A stretch of 64,000 bases of DNA from Achatina immaculata. Its lineage: Eukaryota; Mollusca; Gastropoda; Stylommatophora; Achatinidae. The translations under genes and the position numbers were made by a program. The stretch covers positions 59,137,926 to 59,201,925 of the forward strand of contig CM019692.1 in NCBI GenBank assembly GCA_009760885.1. Reading direction: 5' to 3'. This document shows, one piece after another, positions 10,937 through 21,690 of this stretch; positions within the stretch are counted from its first letter, which is position 1, and each line of letters opens with the position of its first letter. Under the pieces are notes generated by a model. The model was not told where the DNA came from. It saw nothing but the letters and a program-made list of their open reading frames with translations, and searched no databases.

Positions 10937-11039
10937 ACATTGCCTTACCTCGGGGTGGTAAATTCGGAAGAGACAGGTGGGGGAGTAGGGGGTGTGATGA
11001 ATTCGTTGTCTCTGACTGACACATACCAGTAGTAGTATA

Positions 11040-11200
11040 AATCAGGGTAGGCCCAGAAATACTTGAAGAAGGGAAATTATGACAGAATACAGGGGATACA
11101 CATGGAGAGAACCAGAGAAGCAATCCGAGAGCAGAAATGACTGGAGAAACGTGTCCTTGGCCTATATTCCCCAGGGTGTAACGGGTAACGATGAATAATA
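11040..11200 (+). pseudogene. LINE ORF2 3' end fragment, decayed
   Basis: The plus strand reads, with a stop, GRPRNT, then RREIMTEYRGYTWREPEKQS, then NDWRNVSL. It resembles the fragment at 12907-13117 (ending WRREIMTVLRDKG...DDWRAFIRGL). Both match the usual C-terminus of LINE ORF2 proteins ('GRPKTTWRR...GLTW-...-W'). It has no clear tail. Confidence 0.5.
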
Positions 11201-11754
11201 AGTAGACTGAGAACACAGGTCTTTTGATGCCATTTTTTTATCAGTGACCAAAAGTTGACACCTACGACTTTGATCTATGTACGCTCGTCAATGATAAAGC
11301 ATGATTGTTCTGACTAGGGACGTACAGTTATTAGCATATCAGACTAGTGGTCAAGTTTTACACCAACGTCGTTGATATATTAACATTGTGAACAAAACTT
11401 GCGCATTAGAACAGAAGAGAGAAAAAGCCCTCTCGGGCAAATTGTCAGCTCTATAAATGTCACACTAAGTTCAGTTCGTTCTGTTGTTGCTGTGATGTTC
11501 AATACTTCCTTACAAGTAACGGAATAAACGAATGTTGTGTCTCTGTGGCTGAATGTTAAGTAAATGTTTATGACCTGCAGTCTGAACATGATGACCTTAA
11601 TAGTTGTCTTTAATATCACGAAGTGACAGTGGGCAGAAAGTTGTGAAATATAACAAAGCTATATCATCCAAGCATCACATATTAAAAATAAACTTATATA
11701 AATCAGATTCATGAACAATAAATCCACTTTGGAAATGTCTTATAAATTCAAAAT

Positions 11755-12345
11755 GGACTTATCTTAACATAGTCTTTGAAAGATCTGCTTAAAAACTCTG
11801 GCCTACTTCTACAGCTGTAGCAATCAACATTAATTGTAATTGTTATTTTTGTAAAATGTAATGTCAGGTTGGTGACGGATGAGAATATGGAGATCGCCGG
11901 CGGGGATGAGGGAAGTCTGGTGTGAAACCATTGAATCCAGGACGTGACAAGCCTATGGGTGTTTACAACAATGGCTATCAGAGTGATATAAACAAAACAG
12001 AGCCAGCAGACTATAGATGACGGAGAATGGATATCGCTGAGGCATTCATCGGATTCCTCATCCAAAAGTCGGAGTATATGTGCGGAACTGTCTCGAAGCC
12101 GTCTGGCCAGCCAGCGTTGCGTGCTGGATCTGACGTGGAGAAAGGGCTTAAGTATAGCCACCAGAGTCTGGAAAACAAAGTTTTGGCCAGGCCAGCCTAC
12201 ACCACTGTCTTCACGGCAGTCCGAGCAAGACCACAGTCTGCCCTAGCAAGGAAAGGTGCTGAAGTCGGAGGTATCAGCCCAAAAAAATCAGGGTACCACG
12301 CATCACCGCCAATGTGCGTACAAAGAAGAAGAAGAAAAAAATTTT
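11755..12345 (+). mobile_element. 600-bp non-autonomous retroposon with GAA tail, copy 1
   Basis: It is collinear over about 590 bp with the minus-strand insert at 31717-32342. Shared blocks include acttatcttaacatagtctt, aattgttatttttgtaaaat, 'aagccgtctggccagccagc' and 'gcaaggaaaggtgctgaagt', and both end in (gaa)n. A third, partial copy is at 13330-13452. No open frame is conserved between copies and no tRNA-like A and B boxes were found at the 5' end. It may be a non-tRNA SINE or the 3' part of an unseen LINE. Confidence 0.75.
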
Positions 12346-12828
12346 TTTTAAGTATGTATGTAGTACTTTCATTGGGATTGTTGAAATTAATACACATTAA
12401 CAGTTTAGAAACAACATCCACGAATAAAAGATCTGAAGTTTATCACATGCAACTCTTAGCTTGAGTAAGTTTGGCCACCCCTGGCTTGGCTCAACTGACT
12501 AGATCAACAGAGTTAAGAAAATTCTTGAATTTTCCCTGTCATTGCCTCGTTAATGTAAATTATGTGTCTTTGTTTGCCAAGACGGGCGTCTATTCGTGTC
12601 AAAAGCAAGTTAATTGCTATACCATCGTGTGACAGCAATGGAATGAAGAGATAGGCGGGCATTGTCATTCATTGTATTTAGGTTTTTTTTTCTATTGCTT
12701 TGTTTTGTTTTCCTGAATGTAGTTGTCGCAGCCAAAAATGATGTATAAAGGACACGAAAATGATAGATAAATCCGTTATTCTATTGTGTTCATTAAAAAA
12801 AAGGAGTTCATTAATATTCCACGACAGC

Positions 12829-13235
12829 AGTGATTCTCATGCTGTGGTTCGGGGCGCATTCTCACATTTTCTGTAGTTGTATTTATCAGTGTAACATGTT
12901 ACATAACGCAATGTTGCACAACATGGATTCCTCAAGGAAATAGAAAACGAGGAAGACTTAGACTTACTTGGAGAAGAGAAATTATGACAGTGCTCAGAGA
13001 CAAGGGATAAACATGGAAGGAATCAGAGAATAATTCCAAGAACAAGGATGACTGGAGAGCCTTTATCCGTGGTCTATGCTCTCATGGGAGTGAAAGGCGA
13101 TGATGATGATGATGATGGTTATCAGTGTGGTATTAAGTTCCGTCGGTTGATTGAAAGCAATACGAGTTTATGATATTGCGATATTGGTTATAAGATGGTG
13201 ATCAGCGGTTTATACGTAGTTGGAAAAATGGCCCT
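12829..13235. mobile_element. hAT-like MITE, interrupted by a LINE end
   Basis: The left end cagtgattctcatgctgtgg is of the CAGTGGTTCTCAA type found at hAT-like MITEs. The right part (13150-13235, gagtttatgatattgcgata, then 'tagttggaaaaatgg') resembles the right half of the smaller element at 14051-14213. The LINE fragment at 12907-13117 separates the two parts. A clear right terminus was not found. Confidence 0.45.
12907..13117 (+). pseudogene. LINE ORF2 3' end with GAT tail
   Basis: The plus strand encodes WIPQGNRKRGRLRLTWRREI, then MTVLRDKG, a stop, TWKESENNSKNKDDWRAFIR, then a (gatgat)n tail at 13099-13117. The 'PQGNRKRGR...TWRR...W' order is the usual end of LINE ORF2 and resembles the intact version in the element at 22974-23758. 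It is 5' truncated and has an in-frame stop. Confidence 0.72.
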
Positions 13236-13329
13236 TGGATGTGAAGATGCCCGGTACCATTCTTTTACCAAGCCGGAATTGAAAAAAAGATTCTTGATTG
13301 TATGTATTTATACACTGAAAAAGGTTCCT

Positions 13330-13452
13330 TGAGGCACTCATCGGATTCCTCATCCAAAAGTTGGAGTTCTTCATCCAAAAGTTGGAGTATGTGTGTGGTA
13401 CTATCTCAAAGCCGTCTGGCCAGCCAGCGTTGCACGCTGGATCTGACACCTA
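13330..13452 (+). mobile_element. 600-bp retroposon, partial copy 2
   Basis: A fragment of the element at 11755-12345 (gaggcactcatcggattcct, then 'aagccgtctggccagccagc', then the 'gctggatctgac' block). A short internal block (ttcatccaaaagttggagt) is repeated in tandem. Confidence 0.75.
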
Positions 13453-13511
13453 GTGTATGCCTGTATTGAATGGATCTTTATGACCTTGGTATCACTGACA
13501 GCGTTGTCTGG

Positions 13512-13601
13512 TTGGCAAGAGTAACCAGTCATTCGTCACTTACCCGTGTGACCAGTCATTCGTCACTTACCGGCGTGACTAGTCATTCGTCACTTACAGG
13601 T
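13512..13601. repeat. 27-bp tandem repeat, three units
   Basis: Three units of 27 bp (gaccagtcattcgtcactta plus ccggcgt) with small differences. Confidence 0.85.
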
Positions 13602-13799
13602 GTTGATTTTGCTTGTATAACTCTTCGTTATAGTTTCCTAGCTTTTTCTATGGATTATCAGGTTATTAAACGTTTGTCTTCATGTGACATGTGCAAGTAA
13701 AATTTGTTTGGATAATTAACCAATCATTACCTTTGTTTTTTAAATTAAGGCAGTTAAAGGTGTATAGTTCAGTTTAAAAAAAACCAAAACAGAAACAGT

Positions 13800-13905
13800 G
13801 GCGAAAATGGATAGAAGCAAGAATGACGGAAAATAAGATGAGCACATATAAATGAAGAACATACAGTTCAGTATTTCAGCAAAAGCTTTTTTCCCCCCAA
13901 GGATC
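13800..13905 (-). mobile_element. Retroelement terminal fragment related to 8496-8580
   Basis: Shares 'aagatgagcacatataaatg aagaacatac' and 'atttcagcaaaagc' on the plus strand with 8500-8560 (aagatgagtacgtataaatg, 'atttcggcaaaagc'). Same orientation, more decayed. Confidence 0.45.
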
Positions 13906-14050
13906 ACGTATGAAAACAACACAACAGATAAAAACACGAAAAAACAGATTAAAAAATCAAACATTTTGCTTTGTTAGCCTCCTCATTTATAAGAAAGGAG
14001 ATCGTTTCTCTCATCTTTCACATTTCTTTTTTTTTAAAATGTGTTCTTAT

Positions 14051-14213
14051 CAGTGGTTTCCCAACCTGTGGTCTATCGCTGCTTTATCGATTTGATATTA
14101 AGGGCTATCAATTGAATAAAAACAACAGACTTTATGATATTGCATTAGACAATGATTCGCAACATATGTAGCTGGAAAAGTGGTAATCTAATATAAAAAG
14201 GTGAGAACCACTG
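14051..14213. mobile_element. Small hAT-like MITE
   Basis: A 163-bp segment with inverted ends: left cagtggtttcccaacctgtg, right complement cagtggttctcaccttttta. The interior is A/T rich and non-coding. The 8-bp flanks do not match, so the call rests on the ends alone. Confidence 0.5.
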
Positions 14214-15940
14214 CATTTATATTATCAGTATGCTTCCTGACAGCGAAGGTCTGTCAATTTGACTGTATTTAAATATTTTATCAGTGCTGTTAGGCCGTGG
14301 CAGTTTCCTATAGAAACAAGCGACACGAGGCCGCTGTACAGAAGGGCGTACGCTGTGTTAACATTGCATTGTAGGAGTTCCTTGTCTTGTCTCCTTCGTG
14401 TACCTTTGCAGTGTGGAGGGGGAGCAAATAGATCAGTTGACAGGTCTCAGCAATAAGAGTTCCATTTTTGCCAAAAATAGCCAGGTTATTTTTATGTTAC
14501 CTTTTTTCAACCTCTGTATTCTGCTTACAAAGAACCAGTAGGCGCTTGCCGTAGATCAGTCGACGATGACCTATTCTGTAACCAGGGTGGGTTGTGGGTA
14601 CGGGACCCCCGCGATCTGCCACTATCAAGTCAACCCAGTAGTCTTTCCATTCCCCCCCCCCCCCCGCGCTTCCAAAGCCTGAAGAACAACAGATGGTGGA
14701 GTAGTGGCACGCTGTATTGTGTGGCATACACGGGTACAGTACAGTACTTCGCCAGTCCCCAAAGCGGGGAAGGGGAAGAGGAAGACCCCCCAGGAAAGAG
14801 AAAACTACGAAGAATGTGGCAAGACTTCAGACCCCAGCCACACAGTACAAGAGATGTGAGTGAGTAAAAGACAAAGTAGATCACAAAATCATGCACGAAG
14901 TTTGCTCAAGAGCAGTAACCATTTACACTCTAGAGAAAGTGACAGAATGTCCAGTACTTTAAGGGTTTGTCCCGAGAATCGTACTGCCTCGACCGGGACG
15001 CCTAAATCTCTCCTATTTTAAAATCTGTCCCGTATTTTAACCCGTGTTCTCACTTTTGATCTCCTCTTGTTCAGAAATATCCAGACTTAAATATTATCTC
15101 AGTGGAGAAGTTGCTATTAACAAAGAAAATGGTCTCAGTAGAGCAGTGCAATAAATTTACAAACATGACTGGCACATTTGTAAGTAAACCTGGTTTACTT
15201 GTTAAAACTCTGTGTTAAAATTTAAACGCATTTCTTAACCCTCTCACACACACACACACACACACAAACACACACAGGCAGAGCATCGCGTGAGTGTCCT
15301 GTATCTGAACTAGAAAAAAGACGGTCAATTTACTTTAGTTGCACAAACATCAAACGACTTTCTTCTTTCTTGCCCCTTCTCCTCGCATCTACAAAAGTTT
15401 ATTCGCCCTTATCAGAGCCACTGCGCACCCCCTACCTTTGTTTCGGTATCTTCATCCTACACAGAAACCCACGGGGTCCAGGACCCATTTGTTTGTTATT
15501 TAAGGCATAAGCTAGGTCGAACGCTCGCAAAATGCCTGTCCCCCGTCAGCACAGGGGCATTCTTTTCTCCCTCGTTTCGCTAAAGCCTCGCTGAATGTGG
15601 GATGGTAGATCGGCCAGGCCTGCGACACGGAAAGACCCCCTTTATGTGAATGCGGTGCTAGCAGTATTCCGACCACGGGGAAGCTATACGTTTAAAACTG
15701 AAAACTGTGACCGAGCGAACTGATTGTTGTAAAATTCTGATAATTTTGTCGTTTAGTGATATACGGTTGCAAAATATGGTGAAGTGTCAAGGAGTGTATG
15801 TGGTTGTTTTTTTTCTCCCCCGTCATTACATTTCTGATTCGGAATTTAATTACTTCAGTTCGTGAATTTATCTAATAATTTCAAAGATGTGACGAGGATT
15901 CCTGGATTCCGTCTTAGATTAGAGTGCGTAGGTATTTCTA
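14214..15940. other. Unassigned DNA with a (CA) microsatellite
   Basis: A C run sits at 14652-14665 and a (ca)n tract at 15243-15268. The part 15400-15700 is less A/T rich than its surroundings, but I see no exon-like frame with flanking splice signals, no transposon ends and no array. Confidence 0.5.
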
Positions 15941-16140
15941 AGTTGTTTGCTGTTTATTTTCCATTCTCGTCTGAAACAGTGCATACCGTCTTCCATTATT
16001 GTATATCATTTATGTGAATTTATGTTTTTAATGTTATTTTCCATATTTCTTTGTCCTGTATGCTTTTGTATGATTAAAGTGTAGACAGAAATGTCACATC
16101 TGTGTGCTTGTTAACTAATAAAGCTATTCTTTTTTTTTTT
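15941..16140 (+). mobile_element. Terminal fragment of a retroelement (copy of the 44012-44360 insert)
   Basis: The plus strand has tttctttgtcctgtatgctt, then 'ttgtatgattaaagtg', 'aatgtcacatctgtg' and 'aataaagct'. These match, in order, the complement of the insert at 44012-44360. The 'aataaa' near the end looks like a polyadenylation signal. Confidence 0.6.
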
Positions 16141-16269
16141 AAAAATAGTTTTAACCTTCCGTTATAATAATGCTGAGAGATGGTCAACTGTCAGGGTAGG
16201 CCAAATCTGTTGGAAACGTCAAATATACATACATATATCATTCAGTGTCTCTCTTTCTCTGTATTTGTC

Positions 16270-16280
16270 TTCGCTCTCAC

Positions 16281-16315
<35 letters not shown>

Positions 16316-16430
16316 CTGTGTGTATCCTCTCACTCTTACTCCCTTTCTCTCGCTCTGTGTGTGTATCCGCGTCTGTCTCTCTACCACTCTCTCTCACTGT
16401 GTGTTTGTGTGTGTGTCTGTCTGTCTCTCA
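16270..16430. repeat. CT/GT-rich compound microsatellite
   Basis: A perfect (ct)n run at 16282-16312, then interspersed ctct and tgtg blocks to 16430. The open frames across it (Ser/Leu-rich) are by-products. Confidence 0.9.
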
Positions 16431-16714
16431 GGACATAAGACTGACAGACGTCACAGCATTTTCCACGTTCTGTACTGAAGCAAGGGGTTAGTGCTGGAAA
16501 ACTAATTGTTTTAAAAATGGGAAAAAAATGACCAGTAACTTTAGTGTAAAAGTTAAATTTGTTACTTGAATTTTAACTTTTGGCGGTTTCATTGATAGTC
16601 TCATTCGAAAGAGATTAGGAGAAGTGAATTGGAGAATCTATAATCCATTCATTAAATTCTTTCAGTTTCTTATGGAGTTCTCCGACACAAACAAAATCTA
16701 AATCTCTTTCATCA

Positions 16715-17120
16715 AGACAGACTTTTGGAGTAAAGACACTGACAAACTTCTTTCACTCAGACGTTTGGAGTAAAGACATTGATAAACTTCTTTCATTCAT
16801 ACGTTTGGAGTAAAGACACACTGACAAACTCCTTTCATTTAGATTTTTAGAGTAAAGACACTGACAAACTCCTTTCATTCAAACGTTTGGAGTAAAGACA
16901 CTGATAAACTTATTTCATTCATACGTTTGGAGTAAAGACACTGACAAACTTCTTTCATTCATACGTTTGGAGTAAAGACACTGACACACTTCTTTCCTTC
17001 ATGTGCTCAAAGTAAAGACACTGACACACTTCGTTCTTTCATACGTTTAGAGTAAAAACACCGACAAACCTCTTTCATTCATACGTTTGGAGTAAAGACA
17101 CTGACAAACTTCTTTCACTC
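16715..17120. repeat. 40-bp minisatellite, about 10 units
   Basis: Units of about 40 bp (acgtttggagtaaagacact plus gacaaacttctttcattcat). They are more diverged than most arrays here, so this one is probably older. Confidence 0.92.
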
Positions 17121-17417
17121 CGATCTGTTTTGGGTCATTCGTTCAAACTTTCCCTTACCCTTGTTTTCCGGTTTTACAAATCTCACATTCTCTCGAAATC
17201 TCCCATTTTCACTTTGACAAGAAAGTCGCCATATTTGGACAGTGTTTGCCCTCAAGAAACAGAAAATAAAGAGTGTCTTTGTATAAGAGATTACCGTTTG
17301 TGAGCCGCGAGCTCATGAAAAGATGTTGAAAGTACAAACAAGGACACTTGATCCCGCCGTGGTTTTGTATAAAAAAAACCGAACTGTGAGAGAGGACCAG
17401 TAATATATATATATATA

Positions 17418-17882
17418 GACAGAACTACAAAAATAAGATTTTTAAGGCATGCATCTTTCCCATGGCAACATATGCCTGTGAGACCTGGACACTTAACAAA
17501 ACAGCTGAGAAACACATAAATGCCTTTGAATGTAAATGCTACAGAAGAGTTCTCCAAATATCATGGACACAAAAAAGAACAAATATATCTATAATACAAT
17601 AGCTTAATATTGAAGAAGGCTGGCTAGTAAAGAAGATTAAAGAGAGAAAACTTAAATATTTTGGCCACATTAAACGTCATGATAATTTAGAGAAGACCGT
17701 ATTGGAAGGATACATAATGGGAAAAAGAAAAAGAGGAAGACCAAAACGAAGATGGCTGCAAGACATCGTTGACGGATCTGCAAATAGATGCCGCAGCAGC
17801 AGGCCATCTTGCTCACAACCGAGAAGCCTACAGGAGTGCTGTTAGGGAGGCAAAGTTCCGCAAGGGACATGCAAATGAATGA
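17418..17882 (+). mobile_element. 5'-truncated LINE (AATG-tail family), longest copy
   Basis: About 465 bp inserted in an (at)n tract, with 'atatatatat' on both sides. It reads, with stops, IFKACIFPMATYACETWTLN, KTAEKHINAFECKCYRRVLQ, ISWTQKRTNIS, then WLVKKIKERKLKYFGHIKRH and KKRKRGRPKRRWLQDIVD. It ends in AKFRKGHANE and an aatgaat tail. The 'Y-CETW-...-CYRR-L-I-W' block is the standard region after the thumb of LINE reverse transcriptases. A one-base shift near 17775 breaks the frame. Confidence 0.85.
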
Positions 17883-18980
17883 ATATATATATATGAGATC
17901 ATGTCTTTTTTTCGAAACAGAAAGTAGATTCTGAAATCCTAGCTGTGGTAATCCGTATTCTGTGGCATTGGTCTGTCTCATTGTAACCGCGTTAGTCAGC
18001 GGCAATTGTTTTTTTCTATTTGTCCATTACCCATGCAGTTTTCTTTAATAGAATTCTCGTAAGCCAAGAATTGTTTTTCTTCCGGTCATAAGCGCGAGAG
18101 AGAGAGAGGAGAGAGAGAGAGGTATCGAATTCTTGGATGTGAGAACGAGTTCCTGTATTTACGAAATCCTGGCTGAATCAATTCCCAGTAACCATCTAGA
18201 AGAGCGTGCCCGACTACGTGTCCCAGGTTTAACAAATCCAATACGATTAGAATAGTCTGAGCGACTGTGTCGGCAAATACATGTGACCCCGTGGTCGCTG
18301 GAGGAACCGGGATATGTATTGTCATTTCTCTTCCAGCCTCTGTTGTGGCTGAACGCTGTATCAGCACTGAGGACCTTTCGTTCTGTTGTGTAAAAAAAAA
18401 AATCCAGGATTTGGGAGTGTGTGTGGGTGTGTGGGTCGGTGTATCGCGTTGTTTTGTTTCCACCAGGGCTGACAGAAGGTTCAGAGTTCAGTTCCCGGTC
18501 GATCTATTTTTAATCTCCTCTTTGTACGGGCGCTTTGTAATTTTATAAGGTCCTTGTCATTTTTAAAAAAAATAGCACAAGAGTGTTGGGAAGGTGTCCT
18601 GACAATGGCATTATCCAGCACTGACTCTCACCCATCCCTCCCCCTCCTCCGCTTTACAGTGCACAAAAGATATACAAATTCCATACATATAAATTGTCAT
18701 GTAAGGCGACAGACAGGTACAGCTGTGAGTTCTTGTCGTCTTTTCTCAAATACGTTACTATTTCTTCTAGAAAAAAGCACCTCTCAATTGACATACAAGT
18801 GTAATAGCATGCACTGATCTCTTCTACAAACTGTCGTATCAGCCATTTGCATCATTGCTGTCGACGGCAGCGTTGCATTCGTCCATAAGTCTACAAATCT
18901 GTTTGTCGTCAGAAAAGTCCGAAGTGATTACGAGAAAAGCTGTTCTGTTTGTGAAGCACCCTCGAATCTGATTCTGTCTT
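17883..18980. other. Unassigned DNA with GA and GT runs
   Basis: A GA run at 18098-18121 and a (gtgtgtgg) run near 18416-18440. No gene or element end recognised. Confidence 0.5.
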
Positions 18981-19768
18981 ATTAACAAAGTGGTTAGTGC
19001 AGTAGTAATGGCAAAGATCGGTGGTTCGAATCCGGTCGAAGCTGCCCCAGTCAGCCAGCTATAGAAATGGGTAACTGGGTTCTTCTGGATCTGGGGAAGG
19101 AAAGGCGGCCAGGTACGATGTTGACCACAGTAAGGCGGTCAGGCACGATGTTGACTACAGTAAGGCGGCCAGGCACGATGTTGATCACAGTAAGGCGGCC
19201 AGGTACGATGTTGATCACAGTAAGGCGGCCAGGCACGATGTTGATCACAGTAAGGCGGCCAGGCACGATGTTGACTACAGTAAGGCGGTCAGGCACGATG
19301 TTGATCACAGTAAGGCGGCCAGGCACGATGTTGATCACAGTAAGGCGGCCAGGCACGATGTTGACTACAGTAAGGCGGTCAGGCACAATGTTCACTACAG
19401 TAAGGCGGTCAGGCACGATGTTGACTACAGTAAGGCGGCCAGGTACAATGTTGACCACAGTAAGGCGGCCAGGTACGATGTTGACCACAGTAAGGCGGCC
19501 AGGTACAATGTAGACCACAGTAAGGCGGCCAGGCACGATGTAGACTACAGTAAGGCGGCCAGGCACGATGTTGACTACAGTAAGGCGGTCAGGCACGATG
19601 TTGACTACAGTAAGGCGGTTAGGCACGATGTAGACCACAGTAAGGCGGCCAGGCACGATGTAGACTACAATAAGGCGGCCAGACACGATGCATCATCTTC
19701 TAGTGTGCCAACAGGTTATAAAATATGGACAACTAACACCACATCCTCTAGGTGCTTCTTTGACAGTG
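18981..19768 (+). mobile_element. SINE family A expanded by an internal minisatellite
   Basis: The head carries an A-box-like block (taacaaagtgg, 18983-18993) and a perfect B box (ggttcgaatcc, 19023-19033). The body follows family A (ccccagtcagccagct, then 'ttcttctggatctggggaag') up to 19101. The 30-bp array then occupies 19102-19690. After it the family A body resumes with 'catcttctagtgtgccaaca', 'ggacaactaacaccacatcc' and 'aggtgcttctttgacag', which match 'catcaccctttagtgtgctg', 'ggcactaacaccatatcc' and the end of other copies. The SINE is thus intact apart from about 560 bp of internal amplification. Confidence 0.88.
19102..19690. repeat. 30-bp minisatellite derived from a SINE, about 20 units
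   Basis: The unit aaggcggccaggcacgatgt plus tgatcacagt aligns with the single block aaggcagccaggcgtgatac plus tgaccatatc of the SINE at 6446-6960. The array therefore grew from SINE sequence in place. Unit variants (c/t at the eighth base, gatc/gact/gacc) are mixed. Thirty is a multiple of three and the unit has no stop in some frames, so long artificial frames run through both strands (a 211-codon frame on minus). Confidence 0.93.
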
Positions 19769-20147
19769 ATTCTCATGCTTTTGCAGACTTTGCCACACTT
19801 GACACTACAAATTTCTTTCGCGGCACTTCTATATCCATATTTAAGGGTGAATTTACAGTATTTTACTGTTTACACTACGTTGAGCGAGCTGTAATTCGAA
19901 CGAAAATATTTTTACAACCAAACCGTGGCGATACTTCTCTGGGGGTGTTTTTGGGAACGTACGCACCAACGTAGCGAGGCACACCATTAGGAAAAAAAAA
20001 CACTGCTCATGGGCATAATAGGGCTGGCTGTCTTTACATAACTTGTACGAGGGTATATTGTATGTTGTACGGAACAGATGTCATTCCGCGCGAACACTGC
20101 TGGTATCGTCTTCTTTAATCGCCGTGTGATGAAGCACAGTCTTGTTT

Positions 20148-20382
20148 GGTTAACTTTGAAAATACAATAAAATAGTCTTGTATGGTTAGTTTTGAAAGTA
20201 CAATAAAATAGTCTTGTATGGTTAGCTTTGAAAGTACAATAAAATAGTCTTGTATGGTTAGTTTTGAAAATACAATAAAATAGTCTTGTATGGTTAGTTT
20301 TGAAAGTACAATAAAATAGTCTTGTATGGTTAGCTTTGAAAGTACAATAAAATAGTCTTATATGGTTAGCCTTGAAAATACA
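20148..20382. repeat. 36-bp minisatellite, 6-7 units
   Basis: Units of 36 bp (aaaatagtcttgtatggtta plus gttttgaaagtacaat). Alternation of 'gctttgaaag' and 'gttttgaaaa' variants suggests amplification of a two-unit block. The 159-codon minus-strand frame through it is a by-product. Confidence 0.93.
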
Positions 20383-21264
20383 AAGCACTAAAGACGGGAG
20401 AGAAAGAAAAATATTGAGGGGATGGCCCCGACTCCAATCACGGACTCCAGTAGCACGATAAATCACTTAAGCAGTTTTAAGAGGCCTTGGGTCGCCGAAA
20501 TTTTGTGTTCTCTTGCCGCTGGCGTGATGATCACGTTGAAGCCCAGGCACAATGTCGGATGAGGAGTGGATTCAAGTTCCAGAGTGGACACAGGATGTAG
20601 GAGTCTTGAAAGATTAAAAAAAATTGTGGACCTCATCAGACTGGAGAACTGCTACATCCTGATGCTAGGGGGACCAAGTACAGGCAGGACAGGGTCTTGA
20701 CCAGCTTCGCCCAGCCAGCCCTGAAAAACAACACCCTACCACAGTCACTCTGACTTCGCAGTGTTGCTTAAAGCAAGAAATATTGAGATTTTCTTAATCT
20801 TAGCTCTGTGAATGTGTCCTACGAAAGAAATAATTGTAATGAATGATACACGTTAGTGGTAATGCCGTTGGTCATAGAACATTTTACGTTGTCACTTTAG
20901 GCCATGTTGTGTAATGTGCTATCATAGATTAAAAGTGATAATAGAGAAACGTTACCGTGACATCCTATAAACAGTGGTTATTTCACTGACTGGATCATTT
21001 GTTGTCAAACTGTTTGGATTACTCGACTCTCTGGATGTGGATTTTAAAATTTTCATGAAGAATCAACTTGGACAGCACAAGTTACAGATGAACTGAAAGC
21101 GGTAAACAACTTTTTTTAATTGTCTCATTTCAGTATTCATCAAATCAATTATCGTCATCTTAATGGAACGCTATCGTCATAGTTATCACATCCAGACATC
21201 TCATCACTTCTGTCTGAATCATTCATTGGTGTCATCTGTGTTTTCATTAACGTTTAGACCTCTC
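20383..21264. other. Unassigned DNA
   Basis: No gene or array. A short block near 20690-20712 (gacagggtcttgaccagctt) resembles part of the dispersed repeat D described at 39085-39415. Confidence 0.45.
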
Positions 21265-21335
21265 TGTTGTCCTTGATGAAGACATTTTTTGCCGAAATAT
21301 TGGGTTATTGTTAGTGTTTTTTCACAATCACTTGG
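21265..21335 (+). mobile_element. Retroelement terminal fragment (GCCGAAATATTGG block)
   Basis: The plus strand reads ccttgatgaagaca, then ttttttgccgaaatattggg. It shares the second block with the complement of 8496-8580. Candidate Penelope-like terminus, without coding sequence. Confidence 0.35.
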
Positions 21336-21364
21336 GGATGAAGACGTTGTTCGATTAGGCAGTC

Positions 21365-21690
21365 AGCGACTCATAGTTGATATGCTAGCGTCAGGTCTAG
21401 CGAACCATAGCTGATATGCTAGAGTCAGGGCTAGCGAACCATAGTTGATATGCTAGAGTCAGGTCTAGCGAACCATAGCTGATATGCTAGAGTCAGATCT
21501 AGCGAACCATAGTTGATATGCTAGAGTCAGGGCTAGCGAACCATAGCTGATATGCTAGAGTCAGGGCTAGCGAACCATAGCTGATATGCTAGAGTCAGGG
21601 CTAGCGAACCATAGCTGATATGCTAGCGTCAGGGTCAGCGATCCATAGCTGATATGCCAGCGTCAGGGTTAGCGAACCATAGCTGACCAA
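21365..21690. repeat. 34-bp minisatellite derived from dispersed repeat D, about 9 units
   Basis: The unit (aaccatagctgatatgctag plus agtcagggctagcg) is the complement of the end block of repeat D at 39340-39395 ('gtcagctatgggtcgctgac', 'ctggcatatcagcaatggg'). The array abuts the rest of a minus-strand copy of D (21690-21960), so it grew from the end of that copy. Confidence 0.9.

Larger units (their letters stand above)
10602..12483. mobile_element. Candidate hAT-like element with internal insertions
   Basis: The left end caaggggtggccagaccgcg, followed by 'gagccacatgcgactctctt', mirrors the right end. There the complement of 12444-12483 reads caggggtggccaaacttact, then 'agagttgcatgtg'. Both the terminal ggggtggcca block and the subterminal 'cacatgc(g/a)actct' block are therefore inverted repeats. 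This is the layout of many hAT-superfamily elements. No transposase is visible. The interior contains a LINE end (11040-11200) and a 600-bp retroposon (11755-12345). The 8-bp flanks (gaacagct and gcttggct) match at only four positions, so the target-site duplication is not convincing. Confidence 0.45.

Noticed and set aside
16180..16491. Secreted Ser/Leu-rich peptide with signal-like start
   Set aside because: The hydrophobic Leu/Ser run is the translation of a (ct)n microsatellite.
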